Assembly: GCA_030587605.1 (NCBI GenBank)
Contig: JAUQYT010000196.1
Span: 67,797-131,796, forward strand
DNA: 64,000 bases
From: Candidatus Njordarchaeum guaymasense
Lineage (GTDB): Archaea > Asgardarchaeota > Njordarchaeia > Njordarchaeales > Njordarchaeaceae
Direction of reading: 5' to 3'
A program made the position numbers and the translations under genes. Positions 42,601 to 50,349 of this stretch are shown piece by piece. A model generated the notes under the pieces. That model was not told where the DNA came from and ran no database searches. It saw only the letters and a list, made by a program, of their open reading frames with translations. The stretch's first letter is position 1, and each line of letters starts with the position of its first letter.

Positions 42601-42903
42601 CTATTTCGCGGTTTTCTTTTCGCGAAGAACTATAAGCACACACTCCTCTTCTGGCGCCACCAAGACCTCCTTATTCTCTATGTCGATTGTTAGGAACTTA
42701 AGTGGGCCTTCACCAATTTCCTTGACGACGGACTTGGCTTTACCAACAAGTGAAGTTATGAGTGCTGAGATCTTTTCCGTCTTCTCGGAATCCATCGTCG
42801 TGCTGATTGGCAAACCCTCTTTGCTCGTTACAATGACGCCTTTCACTCCTTCGTGCTTCCCTAGCGATTCAAGGGTCTTCTGAAACATTTTCTCCCCAAG
42901 CAT
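42601..42903 (-). CDS. roadblock/LC7 domain protein (first of cluster)
   Basis: A 100-residue minimal roadblock protein: 'MFQKTLESLGKHEGVKGVIV', 'TSKEGLPISTTMDSEKTEKI', 'ALITSLVGKAKSVVKEIG' and 'KFLTIDIENKEVLVAPEEECVLIVLR'-type strands in order. The length is close to that of single-domain MglB or LC7 subunits. It is the first gene of the leftward cluster, separated from the second by 150 bp. Confidence 0.85.
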   Translation of the reverse strand: MLGEKMFQKTLESLGKHEGVKGVIVTSKEGLPISTTMDSEKTEKISALITSLVGKAKSVVKEIGEGPLKFLTIDIENKEVLVAPEEECVLIVLREKKTAK

Positions 42904-43099
42904 CCTGGATCATCTTCTCTCTCTGTGAAATTCGCAATGGTTCTGTTTCTTCCGAATATAATTGAGTCAATTGTTATTAAAATGTATCTTTAATGGCCCT
43001 AAGAAGCATGCGAAGGTAATATAAGGAACTCGAAAATCACAATTAATTCTGATCAAAGAGATAGCGAATCTCATTTTGGATAGAAGACAAGGCTGATGA

Positions 43100-43570
43100 A
43101 TGATGAGGAATGAGAAGACCGGATTTGACAGGATATTAAGATATATCTGGAAGTGGGACGTAAACAAGATGAATGATCATCTTCCTAGGAAGACTGTACC
43201 ACTCAATGAACTCTTGAAGGAAGAACAACCAGCAATCAAAGCAAGAGATGGAACAAGTCTCTGGATAGACAAAGACGAATTGCTCAACATTGCCAACTTG
43301 GTTCCGGATGATCTGCATAGTAGACTGCATCTTCCGATTATTTTGATGAGACGTATAGATCTGGGTGAGGGTTTGTTCAGTATAAGTGGGGGGAAGCTAG
43401 AGGCATTCCTTGCATCAAAGATCCTAGGGATCACCAAGGATTCGTTCGCCAGCTACGGAAGTGCTGATGTACCGCAGTACCTCTATCGCCCTCAGGTTCA
43501 GGGGCTTAGAAGAAGACTAAGAACCCTAAGCGTAATTGGATTTGCAGGAGCCGATGAGCAGGGCTTCTGA
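43100..43570 (+). CDS. UPF0216 (DUF61) family protein
   Basis: A 156-residue archaeal protein of unknown function. It has 'MNDHLPRKTVPLNELLKEEQ', 'IKARDGTSLWIDKDELLNIA', 'VPDDLHSRLHLPIILMRRID' and 'LFSISGGKLEAFLASKILG', the pattern of the DUF61 family. The ATG is preceded by AAGGCTGATGA and a TATA-like aatataagg near 43018. Confidence 0.75.
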   Translation: MMRNEKTGFDRILRYIWKWDVNKMNDHLPRKTVPLNELLKEEQPAIKARDGTSLWIDKDELLNIANLVPDDLHSRLHLPIILMRRIDLGEGLFSISGGKLEAFLASKILGITKDSFASYGSADVPQYLYRPQVQGLRRRLRTLSVIGFAGADEQGF

Positions 43571-43710
43571 GTTGGCGTGGAACGTTTTGAGTTCATATCC
43601 TTGTCAGAATTGCCTAAATGGGCGTGTTATCTGGACCGCCCTATGAAAAGTTTTATCAGTCTCAGAGTTACTCTTAAAAATGTCCAAGTAGTGTGTTATT
43701 GTGATGCGAG

Positions 43711-44688
43711 ATGCTCCGTGAGAGATCTGAGGCAGTTCTTCGTGTTGTAAGCCTTTTGAAAGAGGCTGGTTTCCGGATTTCAGATGTTTGTAGCCTTAGG
43801 TCATCTTGCTTTGATGTGGCAGCAAGGAAAGGTGAGATGATCTTACTCATCAAGGTACTTGCGAACATCGACAGTTTCCAAGATAAGCACGCTTTCCAGC
43901 TTAAGTTGCTGAGTTGCTTGTTGTCTGCTTCACCGATACTGATTGGTGAACGGACACGCAAAGACAGGGTCGAAGATGATGTCCTGTACGAGAGATTTTC
44001 AATACCAGCTTTCAGTTACAACACGCTTAAGCAAGCGTTGATACACGGCGTCTTTCCGACCGTGTATGCTAAGAGAGGCGGATTCTACGTTCAATTGAAC
44101 GGTAACAAGATAAAGCAAGAAAGAGAAAGGGAGTCATTCTCACTCGGAACTCTAGCTGAGCATCTTGGAGTCTCTAGACGTGCAATATACGAGTACGAAA
44201 GAAAGGGAATGGACAGTACGCTGGATACAGCAATCAAACTCGAAGAACTGTTCGGGACTCCCATAGCGACTCCTTTTAACATATTCTCTTGCAAGGCCGG
44301 AGATAGAGCTATCGAGGACATGAATACTCTAAGGCAAATTGATGATGAACTTGAGGAAAGTGTCAGCCGTGTTCTTTCGGATCTTGGTCTGAAGGTTATA
44401 TGGGCCAAGGGTACTCCGTTTGATGCAATAACATATACCAAAGCGATGGGTAACGTCGTGGTTACGGGTATAGGGTATGCCTCTGAGAGAAGAGTTCAGA
44501 GTAGAATAGAGGCGGTTGGGAGTTTTTCCAGCATTGTAAGGTCACTTGCTATGTTCGTCTTAGATCACCCTCGCTCGGCTGTCATGAAGGGAGTCCCAGT
44601 CGTAAGCAGGGATGAACTAGAGTCTATGGAGGATGCTTCTCAACTACTGGAAACGATCAGCACGCGGAGACGCGATGTAAAGCAGTGA
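43711..44688 (+). CDS. archaeal HTH (Cro/cI-type) transcriptional regulator, COG1395-like
   Basis: A 325-residue protein with three parts. Residues 1-120 resemble a nuclease-like or sensor domain ('LRSSCFDVAARKGEMILLIKVL', in parts). A helix-turn-helix follows at about 143-205 ('LGTLAEHLGVSRRAIYEYERKG'), and a second alpha/beta domain follows at about 215-310 ('SVSRVLSDLGLKVIWAKGTPFDAI'). This arrangement matches the archaeal COG1395 family. The target genes are unknown. Confidence 0.78.
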   Translation: MLRERSEAVLRVVSLLKEAGFRISDVCSLRSSCFDVAARKGEMILLIKVLANIDSFQDKHAFQLKLLSCLLSASPILIGERTRKDRVEDDVLYERFSIPAFSYNTLKQALIHGVFPTVYAKRGGFYVQLNGNKIKQERERESFSLGTLAEHLGVSRRAIYEYERKGMDSTLDTAIKLEELFGTPIATPFNIFSCKAGDRAIEDMNTLRQIDDELEESVSRVLSDLGLKVIWAKGTPFDAITYTKAMGNVVVTGIGYASERRVQSRIEAVGSFSSIVRSLAMFVLDHPRSAVMKGVPVVSRDELESMEDASQLLETISTRRRDVKQ

Positions 44689-44733
44689 ACGAGTTCCCAG
44701 ACTCAAAGGTTTTTAGGAAGTTGCTTTTTCAAA

Positions 44734-45945
44734 ATGCCTGAACAATTCATCAGTGAGGCAGAAGAGGTTCTCGGTTTTCCCCTTAAGGAATATAGGGAAG
44801 GAAGTGTTCGCTTCTGCGCTCCTGTTGTTAAGAGAGTTGTGTCAGCTTCTGACGTCGTTTTCTACAATCCTCGCATGGAGTTCTCACGCGACGTTTCTGT
44901 CTGTCTTGTTCACACATACTACAACAAGATTGGAAAAGAAATGGATTTATGTGAGCCTCTAGCAAGTTGCGGTGTAAGGGTGGTTAGGTGGGCTTGCGAA
45001 GTGCCGGGGATTAGAAGCATAGTTGCTGGAGACGTAAATCCAAGAGCGGTTTTCCTTGCAAACGTTAACGCCACCCTCAACGGTGTCCTAGATAAAGTAA
45101 AGGTTTTTAGAGGGGATGCAAACCTACTGCTGGATACGTGTCTATCACGTGGTCATAGGTTTGATGTGGTGGACGTAGATCCTTTTGGATCCCCTATCCA
45201 TTTTATTGATCCAGCTATCAGAGTATTGAAGAAGGAAGGGGGATTGCTTTGCGCGACCGCGACCGATATGCAACCCCTTTGTGGCATCCACCAAGAGGCG
45301 TGTCTACGGAAGTACGGGGGGATACCTCTTCGCACCGAGTACTGCCATGAGATCGCGGTTAGACTTCTCATAGGTGCCATAACTCTGGTTGCATCAAGAT
45401 GTGACTCGGGAGTTAGAGTCTTATTCTCCCACAGTTCAGACCACTATGTTAGAACCTATCTTCTGATCAGTAAGGGTGCGTCCGAGGCTGACGAGAACCC
45501 AAGGGGAGTCGGATATATTCTACACTGTTTCAACTGCGATAACAGAAAAGTCATAAAAGCGCTCTTGACGTCAGTGGAAGATTTGAAGTGCGAAGTCTGT
45601 GGATCTAAGATGAAAGCAGCAGGACCACTATGGTGCGGAGAGCTCTGGAATAGAGACTTTGTGGATACCGCTAGGACTGTAGCTGAAGATGTAAAGCATA
45701 GACCGAATCGAAGGCTCATTAAGATGCTAAGTTTGATTTCATCTGAGCTAGATGGTCCTCCAACCTACTATGATCTGCATAGCATATCAGATTCAGAAGG
45801 ATTGAACTCGCCTTCCACTTCTAAGATAGTGAAACTTCTTCGAGAAGGCGGCCACTTTGCTTCGCCCACACACTTCAAAGGAACCTGCATCCGCACAACT
45901 GCAGACATAAAAACAGTTCGGTCACTAATAAGGCGATCAAGTTAG
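44734..45945 (+). CDS. trm1: tRNA (guanine-26-N2)-dimethyltransferase Trm1
   Basis: Methylates G26 of tRNA. The 403-residue protein has 'FYNPRMEFSRDVSV' , the SAM motif region 'GVRVVRWACEVPGIRSIVAGDVNPRAV', 'FDVVDVDPFGSPIHFID' with the catalytic motif, 'CATATDMQPLCG', and the zinc site 'CFNCDNRKV...CEVCGSKM' (about 268-292). The carboxyl-terminal domain is specific to Trm1. Length fits archaeal enzymes. Confidence 0.93.
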   Translation: MPEQFISEAEEVLGFPLKEYREGSVRFCAPVVKRVVSASDVVFYNPRMEFSRDVSVCLVHTYYNKIGKEMDLCEPLASCGVRVVRWACEVPGIRSIVAGDVNPRAVFLANVNATLNGVLDKVKVFRGDANLLLDTCLSRGHRFDVVDVDPFGSPIHFIDPAIRVLKKEGGLLCATATDMQPLCGIHQEACLRKYGGIPLRTEYCHEIAVRLLIGAITLVASRCDSGVRVLFSHSSDHYVRTYLLISKGASEADENPRGVGYILHCFNCDNRKVIKALLTSVEDLKCEVCGSKMKAAGPLWCGELWNRDFVDTARTVAEDVKHRPNRRLIKMLSLISSELDGPPTYYDLHSISDSEGLNSPSTSKIVKLLREGGHFASPTHFKGTCIRTTADIKTVRSLIRRSS

Positions 45946-45955
45946 CGGGTTCCAA

Positions 45956-46423
45956 TCAAGCACTATCCTGCGGAGGTTTCTCACCCTGACCTAAGGAGGA
46001 TTTTATCCATGCGGAGAGTGGTGAGCAGGAACTTGGTGAAACGACGTTACCAAGCCCACATCTTCCGCCATCGCCACAGAAGAAGCAGGGGCAGTCCAGA
46101 TCATCCCACCTGATATTCAAAACCTTTTCATTTGGGGAGACAAGCCTGTATGTCCATTTACCGCCGTAAAGCTCTCGGGACTTCGTGACCAAGCCTCGCT
46201 CTTCGAGCCTTGAGACCAATTTCAGACCTTTACGGCTGGTCACGCCGAGTTTTTTCAGTAGTTCGTTCTGGAGAACGCCTTTTTCACCCGCCCTCTTGAT
46301 GAATTGAATAGCCGTCGATTCTATGTTGGAACCCCCACCTCTGCCAGAAGTTCTTGAAGAATTGCGTTGACCTCCTGTGGAGGATTGCGCGTCCTTCAAG
46401 TGTGCTTTACTTGGCTCTCTCAA
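45956..46423 (-). CDS. transcription initiation factor TFE beta subunit (RPC34/hRPC39-like)
   Basis: A 155-residue protein. After a basic, Ser/Gly-rich tail (1-35) comes a winged helix (about 36-100: 'GVLQNELLKKLGVTSRKGL', 'LVSRLEERGLVTKSREL'). At the carboxyl end are four cysteines, 'CFFCGDGGRCGLGNVVSPSSC', spacing CX2CX5CX9C, followed by 'PLSAWI', which matches the Fe-S motif of TFE-beta and hRPC39 ('GNVVSP' with WI). TFE-beta with TFE-alpha helps open promoters. The start is TTG, with GGAGGT nine bases upstream. Its promoter holds a perfect ACACAT/ATGTGT palindrome. Confidence 0.78.
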   Translation of the reverse strand: MREPSKAHLKDAQSSTGGQRNSSRTSGRGGGSNIESTAIQFIKRAGEKGVLQNELLKKLGVTSRKGLKLVSRLEERGLVTKSRELYGGKWTYRLVSPNEKVLNIRWDDLDCPCFFCGDGGRCGLGNVVSPSSCSPLSAWIKSSLGQGEKPPQDSA

Positions 46424-46856
46424 AGCTATGAACCTCCGAAGAATCAGTTCATCGCATTATACACATCAATGTGTCTACGTCGTATAAGAAGGGTTCAGCG
46501 CACTTTTGGATGTTAGATCGGAGAGTGAATAACATAGTCAAATGTATTCTTAACAATAAATACATTATGTTGTTTTGGAGTGATGGGACAAGTCTCCTCT
46601 GCCAATAATCCATGAGGGGGTCACGGATAGATCGATTTGGGGTAATCTTGAGAGCGGAGAACCGTAGACAAAAGGATGCCCTGGACAGGAGCTCTCCCGC
46701 ATAGATTTTTGATCGTTGCTGGGAAGATCTTGTTTCCTCACATCATTCAGAGAAAATCCTGTCAATTTTCTGTGGCGAAGTTGAGCGCGTAACCGTAAGG
46801 TTAATAAAGTGATTCTATTTGTCTACTTTGGGTTCTCAACTCCCGGTGGTGGCTTC
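46424..46856. other. inverted-repeat-rich divergent region between TFE-beta and gar1
   Basis: No protein gene is supported. On the minus strand a TATA-like cttatacg (about 46480-46487) and a palindrome ACACAT-CA-ATGTGT (46461-46474) precede TFE-beta. AATGTATT/AATACATT (46541-46548 and 46559-46566), with AACAT/ATGTT outside it, forms a cruciform-like repeat. AGAAAAT/ATTTTCT (46751-46757 and 46765-46771) is a third. A TATA-like gttaataaag (46798-46808) serves gar1. Confidence 0.5.
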
Positions 46857-47168
46857 TTGATCAAGCTCGGGAAACTTCTCCATATTTCTTCGAGCGGAAG
46901 CTTGATTGTCCGTGCGGATGTCGCTGCACCTCTGGGGGCAACTGTTTTAACCGAGAGCGCCAAGAGAGTTGGTCAAGTCAGTGATGTTTTTGGTCCGAAG
47001 AAGGCGCCTTACGTCTCGGTTAAGTCGCCATTCAACAGAGAGTCTCTGAAGGACCTTGTAGGAGAAACCCTCTTCTACGCGCAGGACAGGGGGAGGACAG
47101 TCCTACCTGGAGGCAGCAGGCTCAGGTCTTCTGAGATTAGAAAAGGAGGTGACTATCACGAACAATAG
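46857..47168 (+). CDS. gar1: H/ACA RNP protein Gar1
   Basis: Gar1 is the H/ACA ribonucleoprotein subunit that assists Cbf5 in RNA pseudouridylation. The 103-residue protein has 'SLIVRADVAAPLGATVLTE', 'RVGQVSDVFGPKKAPYVSVK' and 'LVGETLFYAQ', the Gar1 beta-barrel pattern. I place the start at TTG (46857), seven bases after GGTGGTGG and about 50 after a TATA-like element; an upstream frame to 46809 adds residues not seen in Gar1. It overlaps tfb by 20 bp, a common archaeal order. Confidence 0.85.
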   Translation: MIKLGKLLHISSSGSLIVRADVAAPLGATVLTESAKRVGQVSDVFGPKKAPYVSVKSPFNRESLKDLVGETLFYAQDRGRTVLPGGSRLRSSEIRKGGDYHEQ

Positions 47169-48108
47169 TAGAGAAGTACTGGAAAAGAACAGTAAGGATG
47201 GAATGGTACCCGATTATCAAGTTAAGTGTAGTGAGTGTGGAAATACCAAGTTTATCAGGGACTATGAAAGAGCGGAACTAACGTGCTTGAACTGCGGTTT
47301 AGTGGTTAAGGATCGCATGATAGACGCAGGACCTGAGTGGAGAGCTTTTGACCATGAGCAACGGGAGAAGAGGGCGAGGGCTGGGACCCCGACGACCTAT
47401 ACGATTCATGACAAGGGTCTTTCTACTATGATTGACTGGAGGAACCGTGATAGCTTTGGGAAGGACCTGGCTCCGAGAAAGAGGGCTCAGATTTACCGCT
47501 TGAGGAAGTGGCAGAGGAGAATTAGGGTTTCAGACGCTATGGAGCGAAATCTCGCGTTCGCTCTTTCAGAGCTTGATCGGATGGCCTCTCATCTGGGGCT
47601 TCCTCGTAACGTGAGGGAGGCTTCAGCTGTAATCTATAGGAAGGCCGTAGAGGAAAAGCTGATCCGTGGCAGATCGATTGAGGGGGTTGCGGCTGCGGCT
47701 CTATACGCTGCATGTCGGCAGTGCAAAGTTCCGAGGACATTGGATGAGATAACCGAGGTTTCTCGAGTAAGCAAGAAAGAAACCGGGAGAAGCTATAGGT
47801 TCATCGCAAGAGAACTGAATATAGTAATTCCTCCGACCAACCCAGTTGACTACATTCCAAGATTCACAAGTCAGTTGAACTTGTCAGGAGAGGTTCAATC
47901 GAAAGCTGTTGAGATACTTAAGCATGCCAGCATGAGGGGGCTGACATCTGGCAGAGGCCCTACCGGCGTTGCTGCTGCAGCGATCTACATAGCAAGTGTG
48001 TCTCTCAATGAGAGGAGAACACAACGTGATGTAGCCGAGGTTGCACGGGTCACGGAAGTTACCGTTAGAAACCGATACAAGGAGCTAGTTGAGAAACTGA
48101 GTTTGTAG
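47149..48108 (+). CDS. tfb: transcription initiation factor TFB
   Basis: The TFIIB homologue that binds TBP and BRE and positions RNA polymerase. The 319-residue protein has a zinc ribbon (C27, C30 and a CLNC pair near 46-49), the B-reader region 'AGPEWRAFDHEQREKRARAG', and two cyclin folds (about 115-205 and 215-310). The listed GTG start lies inside the ribosome-binding sequence AGGAGGTGA. The likely start is further on: ACG at 47158 or ATC at 47155, both non-standard, or the ATG at 47203. The zinc ribbon begins only about nine residues after that ATG. Confidence 0.9.
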   Translation: MTITNNSREVLEKNSKDGMVPDYQVKCSECGNTKFIRDYERAELTCLNCGLVVKDRMIDAGPEWRAFDHEQREKRARAGTPTTYTIHDKGLSTMIDWRNRDSFGKDLAPRKRAQIYRLRKWQRRIRVSDAMERNLAFALSELDRMASHLGLPRNVREASAVIYRKAVEEKLIRGRSIEGVAAAALYAACRQCKVPRTLDEITEVSRVSKKETGRSYRFIARELNIVIPPTNPVDYIPRFTSQLNLSGEVQSKAVEILKHASMRGLTSGRGPTGVAAAAIYIASVSLNERRTQRDVAEVARVTEVTVRNRYKELVEKLSL

Positions 48109-48143
48109 CCGTCGCTCCTTGAGGATGCCTTTCCTTCTATACT

Positions 48144-48530
48144 CTATTTCTTCTTCACTAGTAGCGCGTTTATTAGTCCGTGCTGACCCGGGCGACTTGT
48201 GACTACGGCTTCGCCGAGTTCGGTTTTGATTACTGCTCCTTTTGAGATTACGCCTCGTCTCTGGTAGTCGATGCTAGCAGCGTTTTTGAGGGCTTGAGTT
48301 ATCTTTGCTTTCTTGGTTGTGTTAGTCCGTGGATCAGTGACGTTCGCGAATTCCTCTTGGAGCAATTTGGTCTTCACGTTGCCACCCATTCCAGTTCTCT
48401 GCTCAAACTTTCTCTCAGCGAGTTTGGTCTCAGCTGCTTCCCCGCCGATTTCGTAGGCTCTTTTTCCTCTCGAAACCTTTATTGCTGCGCCCGTGTATCT
48501 TCGCCCGGCACGACCTTGCCACTTGCCCAA
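48144..48530 (-). CDS. rps8e: 30S ribosomal protein S8e (eS8)
   Basis: A 128-residue archaeal small-subunit protein. 'MGKWQGRAGRRYTGAAIK', 'RKFEQRTGMGGNVKTKLL' and the carboxyl-terminal 'GAVIKTELGEAVVTSRPGQHGLINALLVKKK', here in parts, follow eS8. The start is TTG with GAGGTG eight bases upstream. It is divergent from the SRP19 gene across 192 bp. Confidence 0.93.
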   Translation of the reverse strand: MGKWQGRAGRRYTGAAIKVSRGKRAYEIGGEAAETKLAERKFEQRTGMGGNVKTKLLQEEFANVTDPRTNTTKKAKITQALKNAASIDYQRRGVISKGAVIKTELGEAVVTSRPGQHGLINALLVKKK

Positions 48531-48722
48531 TTGTTTTTCACCTCAATACGCACGAAACTTTCAAGAGCAGAAACCGTATATCTGACAAATTGCCAAACGC
48601 TGTTATCCTACATTAGGTCGAAGTCTTATAGTCAGTTAGAATATATAGGTTTTAGGGAAATCCTGCGTAAGATCAGGGAAAGTAGTCAGGATGGCAACGG
48701 ATAGAAGGAGAGCAGTGAACGC

Positions 48723-49019
48723 ATGAGGAAATCAGGGGAAGTAGTGCTGTGGGTAACCTATTTTGACGCAGCCAAGACGAGAAAAGAAGGACGTAAGATA
48801 GGGCGTAAACTAGCTATAGAGAGACCGACAGCCGATGAGCTGGCTAGGGCGATCGAGATGTTGGGTATTCCCTACAAGATCGACAAATCCGCAGCCTATC
48901 CCAGAGCGTGGTGGGAGAAGAGTGGGAGGATTCTGGTAAGCAAGGTCATGCCTAAAGGAAAGATGATAATCTCCGTAGCGAAGAGCTTGAGAAATGTTAG
49001 AGCAAAAGGAAGTTCATAG
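48723..49019 (+). CDS. srp19: signal recognition particle protein SRP19
   Basis: A 98-residue SRP RNA-binding protein with 'VTYFDAAKTRKEGRKIGRKL', 'PTADELARAIEMLGIPY', 'AAYPRAWWEKSGRILV' and a basic tail. It assembles on helix 6 and 8 of 7S RNA to allow SRP54 binding. The 7S RNA itself is not recognised in this window. Confidence 0.93.
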   Translation: MRKSGEVVLWVTYFDAAKTRKEGRKIGRKLAIERPTADELARAIEMLGIPYKIDKSAAYPRAWWEKSGRILVSKVMPKGKMIISVAKSLRNVRAKGSS

Positions 49020-49040
49020 GCCTAGGTAGCAACTTGCCGT

Positions 49041-49646
49041 CTATGGGTTCTCTTCATCCTCTGCTTCTTCTTTCGCTACTTGCGCTTCGAACAAGGAACT
49101 TTGAGATTCGTCCTTGGCACTTGGTCTCATCAGTCTACGATGCAACTGTACCTTGAGTTTGATAGGTTCTTCATCGAAGCCAAAGTATTCAGCGAACACT
49201 TTGGTAGTGGAGAGTGCAACAGTTCTTCCACTCGGTTGTTTCTTGATGAAACCCAGTTGTTCTAGTTTGTGGATGTGCTCATATGAGTGGGAACCCCTTA
49301 TGTTGATTACCTCGGACTGTTTAACTGGTTGTCGAATAGCGATAAGTGCCAGCGTCTTGAGTGCGCCTAAACTGAGTAAGCCCCCAGGTGACAGACGGGA
49401 GACCTTGGTTGAATACTCTGGTTTCAGTTGGAATGCGTACTTTCCTTTTGAAACCTGTACTATCTCTAGGGAACTGGTTCTGTCTCGGTACTCGTTTGTG
49501 AGTTCCCCTACGAGCGATTCGGTTTCGGTTCTTCCTCTTGCCTTTGAAACCTTTTCGAGTTCCTCTAATGATAGCGGTCTCCCGGCCGCATACAGCGCAG
49601 CTTCGATTAGGGCTTTCCTGTTTTGAGGAGAACTCACTTTTGGCAC
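49041..49646 (-). CDS. scpB: segregation and condensation protein ScpB
   Basis: A kleisin-complex winged-helix subunit of 201 residues: 'ALIEAALYAAGRPLSLEELEK' in parts at the amino end, 'LGALKTLALIAIRQPVKQSEV', and 'LEQLGFIKKQPSGRTVALSTT'. An acidic tail follows. It starts with GTG and overlaps scpA by 13 bp, so the two are coupled. Confidence 0.9.
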   Translation of the reverse strand: MPKVSSPQNRKALIEAALYAAGRPLSLEELEKVSKARGRTETESLVGELTNEYRDRTSSLEIVQVSKGKYAFQLKPEYSTKVSRLSPGGLLSLGALKTLALIAIRQPVKQSEVINIRGSHSYEHIHKLEQLGFIKKQPSGRTVALSTTKVFAEYFGFDEEPIKLKVQLHRRLMRPSAKDESQSSLFEAQVAKEEAEDEENP

Positions 49647-50311
49647 TCTCCGTTGATGAGAGTAATGAATATTTCTCCGAACTCCTCTTCTTGCCAGACC
49701 ATTATCCTTCCTCGATTAGCCAGGTGGAGACAGCTTAGTAGAATTCTAACGACTTCCTTGCAAGTCTTCTCGGAAAGGAGCAGGGAGAACCTAATCACGG
49801 GAGTTGCCGATGCTAGAATCAGGATCCTTTGAAGAGTCTCATTGATGCTTTTCTCCACGTTCACCATATCAGGCTCAAGTTCGAAGACCAATGGAGTTAT
49901 GTATGAAGACATCTTTTCCAATTGCTTCGCCCTGCTTGCTTTCTCCTCTCCTTGTAGTAGCACCCGTTCTAATGCTACTAGAAGCTCGTCTAAGGTGATC
50001 TTTCTGGAGGTCAACCGCAGAGGCATCTCAAGAGGTGGCAGAATCAACTCCTTTTCTTCCTCAGTTAACTCGGGGGCCGTGTTAAGTTCCAAAAGCTGCT
50101 GTGTCTTCAGTCTTAGAATTATCGATGCTGACAGAAGCGCGCGACCGGATATTCTGAAGTCGATGACCCCAAGCTCGTACATCTTTTGCAAAAATGATGA
50201 GACCAGATATGCGATGTCAATGTCCCATGGAGAGAGTTTACTAGCTTTTAGTGAATCGAGGAGGAATGACCATGGAGGCTGCAACCAAAACGGAAGGTTC
50301 TTTTCGTTCAT
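49634..50311 (-). CDS. scpA: segregation and condensation protein ScpA (kleisin)
   Basis: The kleisin of the SMC complex, 225 residues. 'FLLDSLKASKLSPWDIDIAYL' (residues 16-36 in parts), 'SGRALLSASIILRLKTQQLL' and 'LISLILSCLHL'-like carboxyl-terminal winged helix ('EEEFGEIFITLI') are typical. It closes the ring formed by the two SMC heads. It follows smc by 38 bp and overlaps scpB. Confidence 0.9.
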   Translation of the reverse strand: MNEKNLPFWLQPPWSFLLDSLKASKLSPWDIDIAYLVSSFLQKMYELGVIDFRISGRALLSASIILRLKTQQLLELNTAPELTEEEKELILPPLEMPLRLTSRKITLDELLVALERVLLQGEEKASRAKQLEKMSSYITPLVFELEPDMVNVEKSINETLQRILILASATPVIRFSLLLSEKTCKEVVRILLSCLHLANRGRIMVWQEEEFGEIFITLINGECQK

Positions 50312-50349
50312 AAGTCATTGCCTCGCCTTATGCCTTAGAGGAGGATGAT

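Noticed and set aside
46565..46765. 66-codon minus-strand frame before gar1
   Set aside because: No ribosome-binding site, no recognisable motif; it crosses inverted repeats in the promoter region.
46580..46800. RNase P or SRP RNA upstream of gar1
   Set aside because: The conserved core sequences of either RNA were not seen.
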